From Spongiivirga sp046524175 (GTDB lineage: Bacteria; Bacteroidota; Bacteroidia; Flavobacteriales; Flavobacteriaceae): a DNA stretch of 64,000 nucleotides. Made by a program: the position numbers and the translations under genes. The stretch lies in the NCBI RefSeq assembly GCF_046524175.1, contig NZ_JBEFZF010000001.1, positions 1-64,000 of the forward strand, read 5' to 3'. Shown piece by piece: positions 46,716 to 55,506 of this stretch (the stretch's first letter is position 1; every line of letters begins with the position of its first letter). Below the pieces are notes generated by a model, which worked only from the letters and a program-made list of their open reading frames with translations, did not search any database and was not told where the DNA came from.

Positions 46716-46730
46716 TGTGAAACAATCACA
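46716..46730. promoter_or_regulatory. TGTGA-N5-TCACA, Crp-like site
   Basis: A perfect five-base inverted repeat with a five-base spacer, next to the longer inverted repeat and 71 bases before coxG. The enterobacterial Crp site has a six-base spacer, so this is only a resemblance. Confidence 0.25.
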
Positions 46731-46800
46731 AATTTTAGTCAGGATAATTAAGAAATATGCATTCCTTTTTTTAACTTAACGTTCCAATTTTAAAAAATCA

Positions 46801-47253
46801 ATGCAGGTAAAGGGGAATTATGTGGTAAACACTACACCAGAAGTCGTTTGGAAAATGATTACAAACCCTGCAATTCTTGAAAAAATAACCCCGGGCGTAA
46901 AAACTTTAACTGTAATCGGTCCTGATCAATATGATGCAGTTTCTGAGGTAAAAGTGGGACCTGTTCGTGGTAATTTTGAAGGTAAATTATCTTTAAAAGA
47001 TCAGATAGTAGGAGAAAGTTGTGTGCTGGTGGTCGATCAAAAAAGCAAGATGGGTAATGTGGTTGCCGAAATTAGTATGAAACTAACTCCGGATGCTGAT
47101 AACAACACCGATGTTCATTATACTGGAGATGCTCGGATGTCTGGAATGTTAGCAAGAATGGGACAACGAATTATGAGCGGAGTGGTAAGTACGTTGTCGA
47201 GACAATTTTTTGAAGCGCTAGGAAAAGAACTTGAGGGTGATTCCTCATCTTAG
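46801..47253 (+). CDS. coxG: CoxG-like SRPBCC protein
   Basis: A 150-residue START/SRPBCC-fold protein beginning MQVKGNYVVNTTPEVVWKMI, with VKVGPVRGNFEGKL and DARMSGMLARMGQRIM typical of CoxG. In carboxydotrophs CoxG helps recruit CO dehydrogenase to the membrane. It starts the structural gene group and lies 28 bases before coxS. Confidence 0.9.
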   Translation: MQVKGNYVVNTTPEVVWKMITNPAILEKITPGVKTLTVIGPDQYDAVSEVKVGPVRGNFEGKLSLKDQIVGESCVLVVDQKSKMGNVVAEISMKLTPDADNNTDVHYTGDARMSGMLARMGQRIMSGVVSTLSRQFFEALGKELEGDSSS

Positions 47254-47281
47254 AAAAAATCAACCTATAAAATTATTATAT

Positions 47282-47746
47282 ATGCAGATTACGTTAACCG
47301 TAAATGGTAATCAATATTCAAGTGATATTGAACCGCGAATGAGTCTGGCTCAATATTTACGAGAGGTTTTAGATCTAACGGGTACTCATATTGGTTGTGA
47401 TACCAGTGGATGTGGAGCCTGCACTATTACTTTAGATGGGATGGCTGTAAAATCTTGTACCATGTTAGCAGTACAGGCCGATGGTTGCGAACTAACAACT
47501 ATTGAAGGTATGGCAAATGGTAATGAAATGCATCCTATTCAAAAAGCGTTTAAAGAGCATCATGGTTTGCAATGTGGTTTTTGCACACCAGGCATGGTAA
47601 TGACCGCCGCTGATATTCTTAAAAATAATCCAAATCCTACTGAAGAAGAAATAAGACATGGTCTTGAAGGTAATTTTTGCCGATGTACCGGATATCACAA
47701 TATTGTAAAATCTATTCAGCATGCCGCTGAAGAATTAAATAATTAA
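47282..47746 (+). CDS. coxS: [2Fe-2S] small subunit of molybdenum hydroxylase (CoxS-like)
   Basis: A 154-residue iron-sulfur subunit. The plant-type cluster is held by Cys39, Cys44, Cys47 and Cys59 (GCDTSGCGACT) and the second cluster by Cys98, Cys101, Cys133 and Cys135 (CGFC and CRC). It passes electrons between the molybdenum and FAD subunits. The ATG at 47282 was chosen because the family starts at MQITLTVNG; an earlier GTG would overlap coxG and add unrelated residues. It ends two bases before coxL. Confidence 0.95.
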   Translation: MQITLTVNGNQYSSDIEPRMSLAQYLREVLDLTGTHIGCDTSGCGACTITLDGMAVKSCTMLAVQADGCELTTIEGMANGNEMHPIQKAFKEHHGLQCGFCTPGMVMTAADILKNNPNPTEEEIRHGLEGNFCRCTGYHNIVKSIQHAAEELNN

Positions 47747-47748
47747 TC

Positions 47749-50109
47749 ATGGGGAAATTTGTCGGAAAAGCAGTTAAAAGAAGAGAAGATGCACGTTTTC
47801 TAAAAGGAGCTGGTACCTATACTGATGATATCAAACTCCCAAAAATGGCCCATACAGCGTTTGTTCGAAGTCCGTATGCCCATGCTAAGGTTTTATCAAT
47901 TGATATTGATGAAGCAAAAAAATCGGATGGTGTTGTCGCCATATACACGGGTAATGATCCTTGCGGTGAATTTGGTGTGCCTTGCGGGTGGCAGGTTGAT
48001 TTTAAAAACGGGGAAACTATGCGTGAGCCCCAGCACCCACTTCTGGTAAAAGATAAAATTAAACATGTTGGTGAAGCAGTAGCGATTGTTGTTGCCGAAA
48101 CTTTAGAACAAGCTCGCGACGCGGCCGAATTGGTAATGGTAGATTATGAAGAACTACCAGCTGTTACAGATCCAAAGAAGGCGATGGAAGATGGAGCACC
48201 TTTAGTACATGACCAATGGAATGATAATGCGGCATTCGACTGGTGCATTGGTAATGATCGAGCAGAAGTGGAAGCTGCCTTGGAGAATGCGCATCATGTC
48301 ACTGAAATGGAATACCGAAATCATCGAGTAGCACCAAATGCAATCGAACCTAGAAGCTATATCGCCGATTATGATGTGAATGCAGATAAGTGGACGCTTT
48401 ATACAAGTACCCAAAATCCGCATTTAATAAGATTGCTTTTATGTGCATTTGTTTTGGGAATACCGGAACATAAAGTACGAGTAGTTTCTAAAGATGTTGG
48501 TGGTGGTTTTGGTAGTAAAATTTATCACTATACCGAGGAAGCGCTTCTTACTTGGATTTCTAGGGAAATAGGTCGACCAGTTAAATGGACATCAGATAGG
48601 AGTGAGGCCTTTATGACGGATGCTCATGGTCGGGATCACGTTGTGAAATCTAAAATGGGCTTTGATAAAGATGGGAAAATTGTAGCACACTTGACAGACG
48701 AATATTGCGCAATGGGGGCCTATTTATCCACATTCGCTCCCGCTGTGCCAACCTATTTGCACGGTACCTTGTTTCAAGGGGTTTATACAACACCATTAAT
48801 ACACTTAAACGTAATTGCACCTTTCACACACACCGTTGTAGTAGATGCTTACCGAGGAGCAGGCAGACCGGAGGCTACTTATTTATTAGAACGAATCATA
48901 TCAAAGGCAGCAAAGGAGATGAATATGGATCCTGCTGAGATACGGTATAAGAATTTTATTCCGCCTTTTGATGGTGTTGAACAAGCCGGATACCAGACGC
49001 AAGTTGCTTTACAATATGACAGTGGTGATTACCATGGGGTTTTGAAAAGAGGGCTAGAAATGTTGGGCTATGATGATTTTAGAAAAGAACAGGAGGAAGC
49101 CCGTAAAAACGGAAAACTGTTAGGAGTGGGCTTATCGACTTATATCGAAGGATGCGGAATTGCACCTTCCGCAGTAGTCGGCGCCTTAGGTGCGCGTGCC
49201 GGCTTATACGAAGTTGGCCATGTTCGAGTGCAACCTACGGGTAAAGTTTCGGTGTTTACAGGAGCACATTCTCATGGTCAGGGACATGAAACCGTTTTTG
49301 CACAGTTTGTAGCTGACAAACTTGGTATTGCCATGGATGATGTTGAAATTGAACATGGCGATACGGATCAGGTGGCATTTGGTATGGGAACCTATGGCTC
49401 AAGAAGTTTAGCTGTAGGAGGAAGTGCGATCATTAAAAGCATCGATAAAATTATTGAAAAAGGAGCTAAAATAGCAGCACATAAACTTGAAGCTGCCGAA
49501 GAAGATCTCGAATATGATGAAGGAAAATGGACAGTGAAAGGTACGGATAAATCGATTTCATTTGGTGATGTTTCCTTAACTGCCTATGTGCCTCATGACT
49601 ATCCCGAAGGATTAGAACCGGGATTAGACTTTAGTAGTTTCTATGACCCAAGCAATTTTACATATCCATTTGGTACGCATATCGCGGTTGTTGAGGTGGA
49701 TAGCGATACTGGGAAAGTTGACTTAAAACGATTCATTGCTTGCGATGATGTTGGTAATGTAATGAACCCGATGATCGTCGACGGGCAAATTCATGGAGGG
49801 GTAGTACAAGGTGTTGGTCAGGCCCTATTGGAAGAAGTAGTTTTTGATGATGCTGGGCAAATGATCAATGGTTCGTATATGGATTATGCGATGCCACGAG
49901 CAGATGATATCCCTATGATTGAAACGGATCGAACAGTAACTCCCTGTCCTCATAATCCATTAGGAGTCAAGGGCGCAGGTGAAGCCGGCTGTATTGGTTC
50001 TACTCCAGCGGTGGTAAATGCCGTTGTTGATGCTTTATCGCATTTGGGTGTTACTGATATTCAAATGCCGGTTACTCCGCAACGGGTATGGAAAGCAATG
50101 CAAAACTAA
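47749..50109 (+). CDS. coxL: Molybdenum hydroxylase large subunit, form II CoxL-like
   Basis: A 786-residue molybdopterin subunit of the xanthine oxidase family. The N-terminal domain starts VGKAVKRREDARFLKGAGTY. The active-site loop is AYRGAGR (367-373), the signature of form II CoxL; true form I CO dehydrogenase has AYRCSFR. The catalytic Glu is in GVKGAGEAG (Glu745). Form II enzymes may oxidise CO weakly or act on other small molecules such as aldehydes or purines; substrate is not decided by sequence. Confidence 0.93.
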   Translation: MGKFVGKAVKRREDARFLKGAGTYTDDIKLPKMAHTAFVRSPYAHAKVLSIDIDEAKKSDGVVAIYTGNDPCGEFGVPCGWQVDFKNGETMREPQHPLLVKDKIKHVGEAVAIVVAETLEQARDAAELVMVDYEELPAVTDPKKAMEDGAPLVHDQWNDNAAFDWCIGNDRAEVEAALENAHHVTEMEYRNHRVAPNAIEPRSYIADYDVNADKWTLYTSTQNPHLIRLLLCAFVLGIPEHKVRVVSKDVGGGFGSKIYHYTEEALLTWISREIGRPVKWTSDRSEAFMTDAHGRDHVVKSKMGFDKDGKIVAHLTDEYCAMGAYLSTFAPAVPTYLHGTLFQGVYTTPLIHLNVIAPFTHTVVVDAYRGAGRPEATYLLERIISKAAKEMNMDPAEIRYKNFIPPFDGVEQAGYQTQVALQYDSGDYHGVLKRGLEMLGYDDFRKEQEEARKNGKLLGVGLSTYIEGCGIAPSAVVGALGARAGLYEVGHVRVQPTGKVSVFTGAHSHGQGHETVFAQFVADKLGIAMDDVEIEHGDTDQVAFGMGTYGSRSLAVGGSAIIKSIDKIIEKGAKIAAHKLEAAEEDLEYDEGKWTVKGTDKSISFGDVSLTAYVPHDYPEGLEPGLDFSSFYDPSNFTYPFGTHIAVVEVDSDTGKVDLKRFIACDDVGNVMNPMIVDGQIHGGVVQGVGQALLEEVVFDDAGQMINGSYMDYAMPRADDIPMIETDRTVTPCPHNPLGVKGAGEAGCIGSTPAVVNAVVDALSHLGVTDIQMPVTPQRVWKAMQN

Positions 50110-50134
50110 CTTTTAAAGAAACAGAAAACAGATC

Positions 50135-50935
50135 ATGATACCAGCAAAATTTGATTATATAAAAGCATCTTCTATTAGTGAAGCAGTTGGCCTTCTTGAT
50201 AAACACGGATTCGATGCTAAAATTTTATCTGGCGGGCACAGCCTTTTGCCTGCAATGAAATTGCGTTTAAACAGGCCTGAGATTCTTATCGATATCAGCG
50301 CAATTCCTGATATGAATAGTATTTCAGAAGAAGGAAATGAAATAGTTATTGGTGCAAATTGTACGCATAATGCGATTGCGAATTCTCTCTTAGTCAATGA
50401 TAAACTCGCAATTCTAGCAGAAACTGCTAAGGCAATTGGCGATATTCAAGTCAGGAATAAAGGTACTATAGGAGGTAGCTTGGCTCATGCAGATCCTGCT
50501 TCAGACTATCCCGCGACGGTTTTAGCATGTGATGCAACGGTAGTTGTTGAAGGTAAAAATGGAAGTAGGAGTATTGCTATTACAGACTTCTTTCAAGGTA
50601 TATATACAACAGCATTGGAAGATGACGAAATTATTACCAGTGTTCGTTTTCCAAAAGTAGCTAATGGTAATTATCAAAAGTTCTTTCAATCGGCTTCTCG
50701 TTTTGCAGTTGTTGGGGTTGCAGTTGTGAAAGATGGTGATAAGGTAAAAGTGGGAATCACTGGTGTTGCAGATACTCCTTATAGAGCTTCTGCTGTAGAG
50801 AATGCGTACAATGGTAATTCAGACGCAGCGAGTCATGCGGTTGATAATGTTGAGGTAATGAGTGATCATTTTGCTGATGTTGAGTACCGTTCTCATTTGG
50901 CTAAGGTAATGGTCAAAAGAGCGTTAGAAGCTTAA
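50135..50935 (+). CDS. coxM: FAD subunit of molybdenum hydroxylase (CoxM-like)
   Basis: A 266-residue FAD-binding subunit. The FAD motifs are AKILSGGHSLLPAMKLRL and TIGGSLAHADPASDYPA, both typical of CoxM, and the start MIPAKFDYIKASSISEAV is usual for the family. It closes the S-L-M set, 25 bases after coxL, and is followed by a terminator. Confidence 0.95.
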   Translation: MIPAKFDYIKASSISEAVGLLDKHGFDAKILSGGHSLLPAMKLRLNRPEILIDISAIPDMNSISEEGNEIVIGANCTHNAIANSLLVNDKLAILAETAKAIGDIQVRNKGTIGGSLAHADPASDYPATVLACDATVVVEGKNGSRSIAITDFFQGIYTTALEDDEIITSVRFPKVANGNYQKFFQSASRFAVVGVAVVKDGDKVKVGITGVADTPYRASAVENAYNGNSDAASHAVDNVEVMSDHFADVEYRSHLAKVMVKRALEA

Positions 50936-50963
50936 TTATAAACAGATAATCTTTTTAATTATG

Positions 50964-50987
50964 GCCCAACCTGTTTGGGCTTTTTTT
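50964..50987 (+). terminator. Rho-independent terminator after coxM
   Basis: GCCCAA pairs with TTGGGC over a five-base loop, followed by TTTTTTT. It ends the molybdenum hydroxylase unit and abuts the convergent HAD gene. Confidence 0.85.
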
Positions 50988-51657
50988 ATGTAGTAAATTC
51001 TGAAGGTAAATTCGTTAAGCTTTTCACGGTAATGGTAGGCTTGTATTCCCATGGGTCAAACACAGCCTTAGCTGATCGTTGAACCCATGCAGTGTTCATA
51101 CCGTAAGAGGAAGCTCCAATGACATCAAAAGAATTCCCTGAAATTAGCCAGGATTCAGATTTTAAAGATTGCGATGCTTCATTGAAGTATTCATATACTT
51201 TGGGATTCGGCTTAAATGTTTTCTGACTTTCAACACTTACGATACCGTGAAAATGTTCAATTATAGATGCGTTTTTTAGTAATTGTACAATTGCTTTTTC
51301 ACTACCATTAGAGAATGCATAAATACGATGACCTTGCGCTCTTAAGTCTACTAAACATGGCTCAACATCTTCAAAAACTGGAAGTGTTTTATAACTGTTC
51401 ATTAATGCTTCTTTTTCTCCGGAACTTAAAGAAACATCCAAAAGGAGGCAGGCGTAATCAAGCGCTTCTTTTGTGCAAACTGAAAAATCAACGTAGCAAT
51501 TCATAAGTGCTCTTCTAAATGAAAATTCGAGCTGTTTGTTTCTCCATGTTTCCATGAATAACTTGGTTTCATAAGGCACAATGGTTTTAAGCGTCTCAAA
51601 AACACCTGAGGTATTTATAATTGTTCCGTAAATATCAAATGCTATCGTGTATCTCAT
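50986..51657 (-). CDS. Haloacid dehalogenase type II-like HAD hydrolase
   Basis: A 223-residue HAD enzyme. Motif I is FDIYGTIIN (nucleophile Asp), motif II AFSNGSEKA, motif III Lys in SQKTFKPNPKVYEYF and motif IV SGNSFDVIGASSYGMNTAWV, as in 2-haloacid dehalogenases type II. Related proteins hydrolyse haloacids or phosphate esters, so the substrate is open. It is convergent with coxM. Confidence 0.9.
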   Translation of the reverse strand: MRYTIAFDIYGTIINTSGVFETLKTIVPYETKLFMETWRNKQLEFSFRRALMNCYVDFSVCTKEALDYACLLLDVSLSSGEKEALMNSYKTLPVFEDVEPCLVDLRAQGHRIYAFSNGSEKAIVQLLKNASIIEHFHGIVSVESQKTFKPNPKVYEYFNEASQSLKSESWLISGNSFDVIGASSYGMNTAWVQRSAKAVFDPWEYKPTITVKSLTNLPSEFTT

Positions 51658-51870
51658 TTGTTGAATTCTGTGTTAAAAGTAGCTATTGATTTTTTAAACT
51701 TCGCTAATGAAAATAAAAATAAAAGATTAGTAAAGTGTTTGGATACACTTTGGAATATGATTCGGGACAGAGCTTGTTTTGAACTGGCTGGGCATTAATG
51801 TCTTGCCCTACGGTTTTATTGAATAAAAAAATCCTGACCATGAAATGATCAGGATTTTCAATGAGCTTTG

Positions 51871-51943
51871 TGACTTGGCTGGGGCTCGAACCCAGGACCC
51901 TCTCCTTAAAAGGGAGATGCTCTACCAACTGAGCTACCAAGTC
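51871..51943 (-). tRNA. tRNA-Lys (anticodon TTT)
   Basis: Minus-strand cloverleaf with acceptor GACTTGG/CCAAGTC, anticodon loop CTTTTAA (TTT) and T loop GTTCGAGC. CCA is not encoded. It is identical to the copy 48 bases upstream on the same strand. Confidence 0.96.
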
Positions 51944-51990
51944 ATTATGTCAAAAAAATAGTGAGCTACCATACTAAGTAACTCACTTTG

Positions 51991-52063
51991 TGACTTGGCT
52001 GGGGCTCGAACCCAGGACCCTCTCCTTAAAAGGGAGATGCTCTACCAACTGAGCTACCAAGTC
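51991..52063 (-). tRNA. tRNA-Lys (anticodon TTT), tandem copy
   Basis: Second, identical tRNA-Lys with the same acceptor, anticodon and T loop. It is the promoter-proximal copy of the tandem pair. Confidence 0.96.
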
Positions 52064-52220
52064 TTAAAACGCTAGCGCTTCTATAAGCAAATAAGGATAA
52101 AAATTATTCCTCTTTTAGCGGGTGCAAATATAATATTCATATTTTATATTTCAAGGCTATTTAGGTGGAATTTTTCTTTTTTTTGTGGCCTGCCAAAAAG
52201 CAGTAATTTTACCAACCTGT

Positions 52221-52748
52221 ATGCAGACAAAAAAAATCATTTTAATAGGGTATATGGGCTCAGGTAAGTCAACAATTGGTAAGTTATTGGCTGAAGAGCT
52301 TCGACATCCATATATTGATCTCGACACTTATATCGAAAAACAAGAAAATCAGACTATCTCATCAATTTTTGAGAATAGGGGCGAGATTTATTTTAGAAAG
52401 CAAGAGCATTTTTATTTAAAACATCTACTCGAATCTAAAGACAATATGATATTGTCATTGGGAGGAGGGACTCCTTGTTTTGCGGGCAATATGGATATCA
52501 TTAAAAATTCTAATGCCACTTCAATTTATCTGAAACTAAGTATCCCTAATTTGGTAGAACGCCTGTTTAACGAAAGAAATGAGCGTCCGTTGATTTCACA
52601 TATCCATGATAAAGAAACAATGATAGAGTTCATCGGAAAACATCTTTTTGAACGAAGTTATTTCTATAATCAAGCGACCCATACATTCGCTGTAAAAGAA
52701 CAAACGGCTATACAATTAGTTGAGGAAATTAAAGCAATATTAGTTTAA
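52221..52748 (+). CDS. aroK: Shikimate kinase
   Basis: A 175-residue kinase that phosphorylates shikimate in aromatic amino acid synthesis. Walker A is GYMGSGKSTIGKLL, followed by the shikimate-binding DLDTYIEKQ, and the SLGGGTPCF and lid NERNERPLIS motifs. The ATG at 52221 was chosen because the family begins right before the P-loop; an earlier in-frame ATG adds twelve unrelated residues. The 3' end overlaps the convergent phosphoribosyltransferase gene by nine bases. Confidence 0.95.
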   Translation: MQTKKIILIGYMGSGKSTIGKLLAEELRHPYIDLDTYIEKQENQTISSIFENRGEIYFRKQEHFYLKHLLESKDNMILSLGGGTPCFAGNMDIIKNSNATSIYLKLSIPNLVERLFNERNERPLISHIHDKETMIEFIGKHLFERSYFYNQATHTFAVKEQTAIQLVEEIKAILV

Positions 52749-53237
52749 ACTGACACTGTCTCTTTTACCAAAATATACATTAACATGCTCTTGCATTGAG
52801 GTGGATAAAGAGATTCCTTTAAAGTCAGCTTTTACTGGGTATTTTTTATGATTTCGATTTACTAATACCGCTGTTTTAAACTTTTTTAATGGCACATCAA
52901 GGAAGTGTTTTACTCCATATATCAGCGTAGTGCCAGAGTTTAAAACGTCATCTACTAAAATAAGTGCCTTGTTCTTGTAATCGTCAACAACTAAAGAGGT
53001 AGTAACATTATCAATAGGATTTTTCTTGTCGATACTTACTTTACAAAGTATAATAGTGGCATCGCATATTTCATCAAGAACATATTTTATTTTTTCAGCA
53101 AAGACATAGCCGTTTTTTTCAATGCCAGCTACAATGATTTCTTTTTCGTCAGCGTTGCTTTCATAAATCTGGTAAGCAATTCGTCTTATTTTGTGCTGTA
53201 TTTCATCATGATCTAAAATAATACTGTCAGTTGGCAT
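52740..53237 (-). CDS. Phosphoribosyltransferase (PyrR-like)
   Basis: A 165-residue type I phosphoribosyltransferase. The PRPP loop is ALILVDDVLNSGTTLIYG, with an N-terminal EIQHKIRRIAYQIYE helix and VAGIEKNGYVFAEKI. Its base substrate cannot be fixed; it may be uracil (PyrR-like) or another base. The start at 53237 (MPTDSIILD) fits the family better than the upstream ATG at 53267. Confidence 0.88.
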   Translation of the reverse strand: MPTDSIILDHDEIQHKIRRIAYQIYESNADEKEIIVAGIEKNGYVFAEKIKYVLDEICDATIILCKVSIDKKNPIDNVTTSLVVDDYKNKALILVDDVLNSGTTLIYGVKHFLDVPLKKFKTAVLVNRNHKKYPVKADFKGISLSTSMQEHVNVYFGKRDSVSLN

Positions 53238-53333
53238 GGTATCACTATTTTGAAGTAAAGATATCAAACTATGTGCTAAAGTCTAAAAGTTGAAAGAAAG
53301 TCAAAGACTAAACACATAACAAGAAATTCATAA

Positions 53334-53711
53334 TTAATCCTCATTAACATCATCCGTGTACTCTTCAATATCACGCCGATCCTTTTTAGTAGGGCGACCT
53401 TCTCCTTTTTTTCGGTAGTGATCTTTGGCAAGTTTCAATAAGTCTAAGTGTTCAAAAGCTTCTTTTGATGTGGTATCTTTACGATACATGTCTACCAGTT
53501 TGGCTCCTAGTCTATTATTTGGTAAATCTAATATTTCTAGTTGATAATTGATTTGGTTTTTTCGCACAACCAGCTTATCTCCAATATAGATTTCTCGAGA
53601 AGGTTTTACCACCTGCTCATTCACTTTTATTTGCCCTTTTTTGCAAGCATTTGTTGCCATATTTCGCGTTTTAAAATAGCGAAGGCACCATAATAATTTG
53701 TCGACACGCAT
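53334..53711 (-). CDS. S4-domain RNA-binding protein (Hsp15-like)
   Basis: A 125-residue protein with an N-terminal S4 domain (MRVDKLLWCLRYFKTRNMATNACKKGQIKVNEQ in part) and a basic tail (DHYRKKGEGRPTKKDRRDIEE). Hsp15-type proteins bind stalled 50S subunits with nascent chains. It lies 67-97 bases upstream of the phosphoribosyltransferase on the same strand. Confidence 0.92.
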   Translation of the reverse strand: MRVDKLLWCLRYFKTRNMATNACKKGQIKVNEQVVKPSREIYIGDKLVVRKNQINYQLEILDLPNNRLGAKLVDMYRKDTTSKEAFEHLDLLKLAKDHYRKKGEGRPTKKDRRDIEEYTDDVNED

Positions 53712-53787
53712 CTAGTTTTAAAATGAAGTTAAAGCCGTTTCAAAAATACTTTAAAATTGTATCTTGCGCCCTTAATGTTGAAAAGGA

Positions 53788-54672
53788 ATGAATTTAAAGA
53801 ATATTCTTGGGGTATTGGTTTTGATACTCTTTTTTGCTGCAGCTTGTAATAACGATGATGATAACGGACTGGAGCGAATTCCGGTAAGAGATCAGGCAGA
53901 GCAGTATGTTATAGACAATGATTCGATCGTTGAGTTTCTACAGACCCATTTTTACGAATTAGATGATTCTGGAGAAATTGTATTCGACACAATTGCCGGA
54001 GATAATGCTGATAGAACACCTCTTTTTACCCAGGTAGAAACAAAGGTGGTTGAAACTGATGAGGTGGATTTTAACCTCTACATACTAAAAGTGGGACAAG
54101 GGTCTGATCCGGTTGCAAATAATATTCGTGTAACTGATTCAACTTTAGTAACCTACCGGGGACGTTTACTAGATAATACTCAATTTGACCGAGCGATTAA
54201 CCCAATCTGGTTTGATCTAACTGGCGTTATTCGAGGTTTTAGCACAAGTTTTTCAGAGTTTACAGCGGGTAATGGAGACTTTGAAGAGAATCCAGATGGA
54301 ACGGTTACTTTTAGTGATTTTGCACAAGGAGCCGTTTTTATTCCATCGGGTCTTGGATATTTTGAAAGAGCACAACCAGGAATACCTTTTTATTCGCCAT
54401 TGAGTTTTACATTTAAAATTTTTAAAATGGAAGAAACTGATCATGATAATGATGGTATACCTTCTTACTTAGAAGATTTAAATAATAACGAGAATCCGTT
54501 TGATGATGATACTGATGAAAATACGGTTCCTAATTATTTAGATGGTGATGATGATGGTGATGGAACATTAACTAGTGATGAGATTGTTGTAAATGAAGAT
54601 GGGACAATTACATATACAGATTCTGACGGTGATGGAATTCCAGACTATTTAGATAATAGAAACGATAGCTAA
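53788..54672 (+). CDS. FKBP-type peptidyl-prolyl isomerase lipoprotein with calcium-binding tail
   Basis: A 294-residue lipoprotein (lipobox AAAC, then acidic NNDDDNG). An FKBP-like domain spans about 95-213 (DSTLVTYRGRLLDNTQFDRA, VRGF-type segment, PSGLGYFERAQPGIPFYSPLSFTFKIF). The C-terminal 75 residues carry thrombospondin type 3-like repeats (DHDNDGIPSYLEDLN, DGDDDGDGT, DSDGDGIPDYLDN), which bind calcium. FKBPs speed proline isomerisation; this one would act on envelope proteins. Fusion with a TSP3 tail is unusual outside Bacteroidetes. Confidence 0.9.
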   Translation: MNLKNILGVLVLILFFAAACNNDDDNGLERIPVRDQAEQYVIDNDSIVEFLQTHFYELDDSGEIVFDTIAGDNADRTPLFTQVETKVVETDEVDFNLYILKVGQGSDPVANNIRVTDSTLVTYRGRLLDNTQFDRAINPIWFDLTGVIRGFSTSFSEFTAGNGDFEENPDGTVTFSDFAQGAVFIPSGLGYFERAQPGIPFYSPLSFTFKIFKMEETDHDNDGIPSYLEDLNNNENPFDDDTDENTVPNYLDGDDDGDGTLTSDEIVVNEDGTITYTDSDGDGIPDYLDNRNDS

Positions 54673-54692
54673 TTGATAGAATTTTAATGCAT

Positions 54693-54722
54693 AAAAAAAT
54701 CCCGTTTTAAACGGGATTTTTT
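54693..54722. terminator. Bidirectional rho-independent terminator
   Basis: AAAAATCCCGTTT pairs with AAACGGGATTTTT with a one- or two-base turn between the convergent FKBP and beta-barrel genes. Confidence 0.85.
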
Positions 54723-54740
54723 ATTTGTTGTTTTTCAAGG

Positions 54741-55370
54741 TTATAACCTAAAAGAAGCGCTAAAAATTAACTGTGTAGGTCTAGAATCTAACGCAAATAA
54801 CGGAGCGTCATCGGCGATGTTTGTATTAATAAAATTTGCTTCATTTTCGTTGAAACCCCGCTCAAACCGTACATCTAATCCTAAATTGCCTAATTGCACT
54901 CCGGCGCCAATATGCAAGCCTACGCTAATCTCATTTTCAACATCGTCAATATCGACATTACCGAGATCAAGATCATTTTGCAATGTATATTGAAATGCCG
55001 GTCCTGCAAATACTCTCAATGGCCCAATAATTTTATATCCCAATAAAATAGGTAGGTCTATTTTAGAAGTTTTGTAATCAGCAGTAGCATTATTTACACC
55101 GTATTCACTTGTAGTACGCGTATAAATTAATTCTGTTCTTAGATATAGATTTGAAAAATCGAGTTGGCCATAAAAGCCCACATGAAACCCTACTTTTCCT
55201 TCTCCACGATTCTCAATTAAATTCTCACCGGTGGTAAGAATCTCTTTTAATTCACCATTGCTGTTGTAGTTCAGTCCGGCTTTAATTCCAAATTGTGAAC
55301 GATCGTTTTTTTGTTGACCGTAACTAACTGCGCTTACCAAAATAGCAAGCAGTAATACATAATTTTTCAT
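54741..55370 (-). CDS. Outer-membrane beta-barrel protein (PorT-like)
   Basis: A 209-residue protein with signal peptide (LLLAILVSAVSYGQ) and a porin-like barrel that starts FGIKAGLNYNS and ends LIFSASFRL with a terminal aromatic-type strand. The outer-membrane beta-barrel family (OMP_b-brl_2/PorT) is common in Bacteroidetes. Specific role unknown. Confidence 0.88.
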   Translation of the reverse strand: MKNYVLLLAILVSAVSYGQQKNDRSQFGIKAGLNYNSNGELKEILTTGENLIENRGEGKVGFHVGFYGQLDFSNLYLRTELIYTRTTSEYGVNNATADYKTSKIDLPILLGYKIIGPLRVFAGPAFQYTLQNDLDLGNVDIDDVENEISVGLHIGAGVQLGNLGLDVRFERGFNENEANFINTNIADDAPLFALDSRPTQLIFSASFRL

Positions 55371-55506
55371 TTGTTTACGTTTTATGATTGAAAATATTTC
55401 TAGTTAGAAGCAAAAATGATACCAACAATTCGTCTTACATAACCGAATCTAGTTAGTATCATTTTCGCATCTATTTTGATGCTATATAAACGAAAAATAA
55501 AAGCTA

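Noticed and set aside
47749..50109. Form I carbon monoxide dehydrogenase
   Set aside because: The active-site loop is AYRGAGR and lacks the Cys of AYRCSFR.
51704..51940. Minus-strand frame MVAQLVEHLPFKERVLGSS
   Set aside because: It is the translation of the tRNA-Lys gene and its flank.
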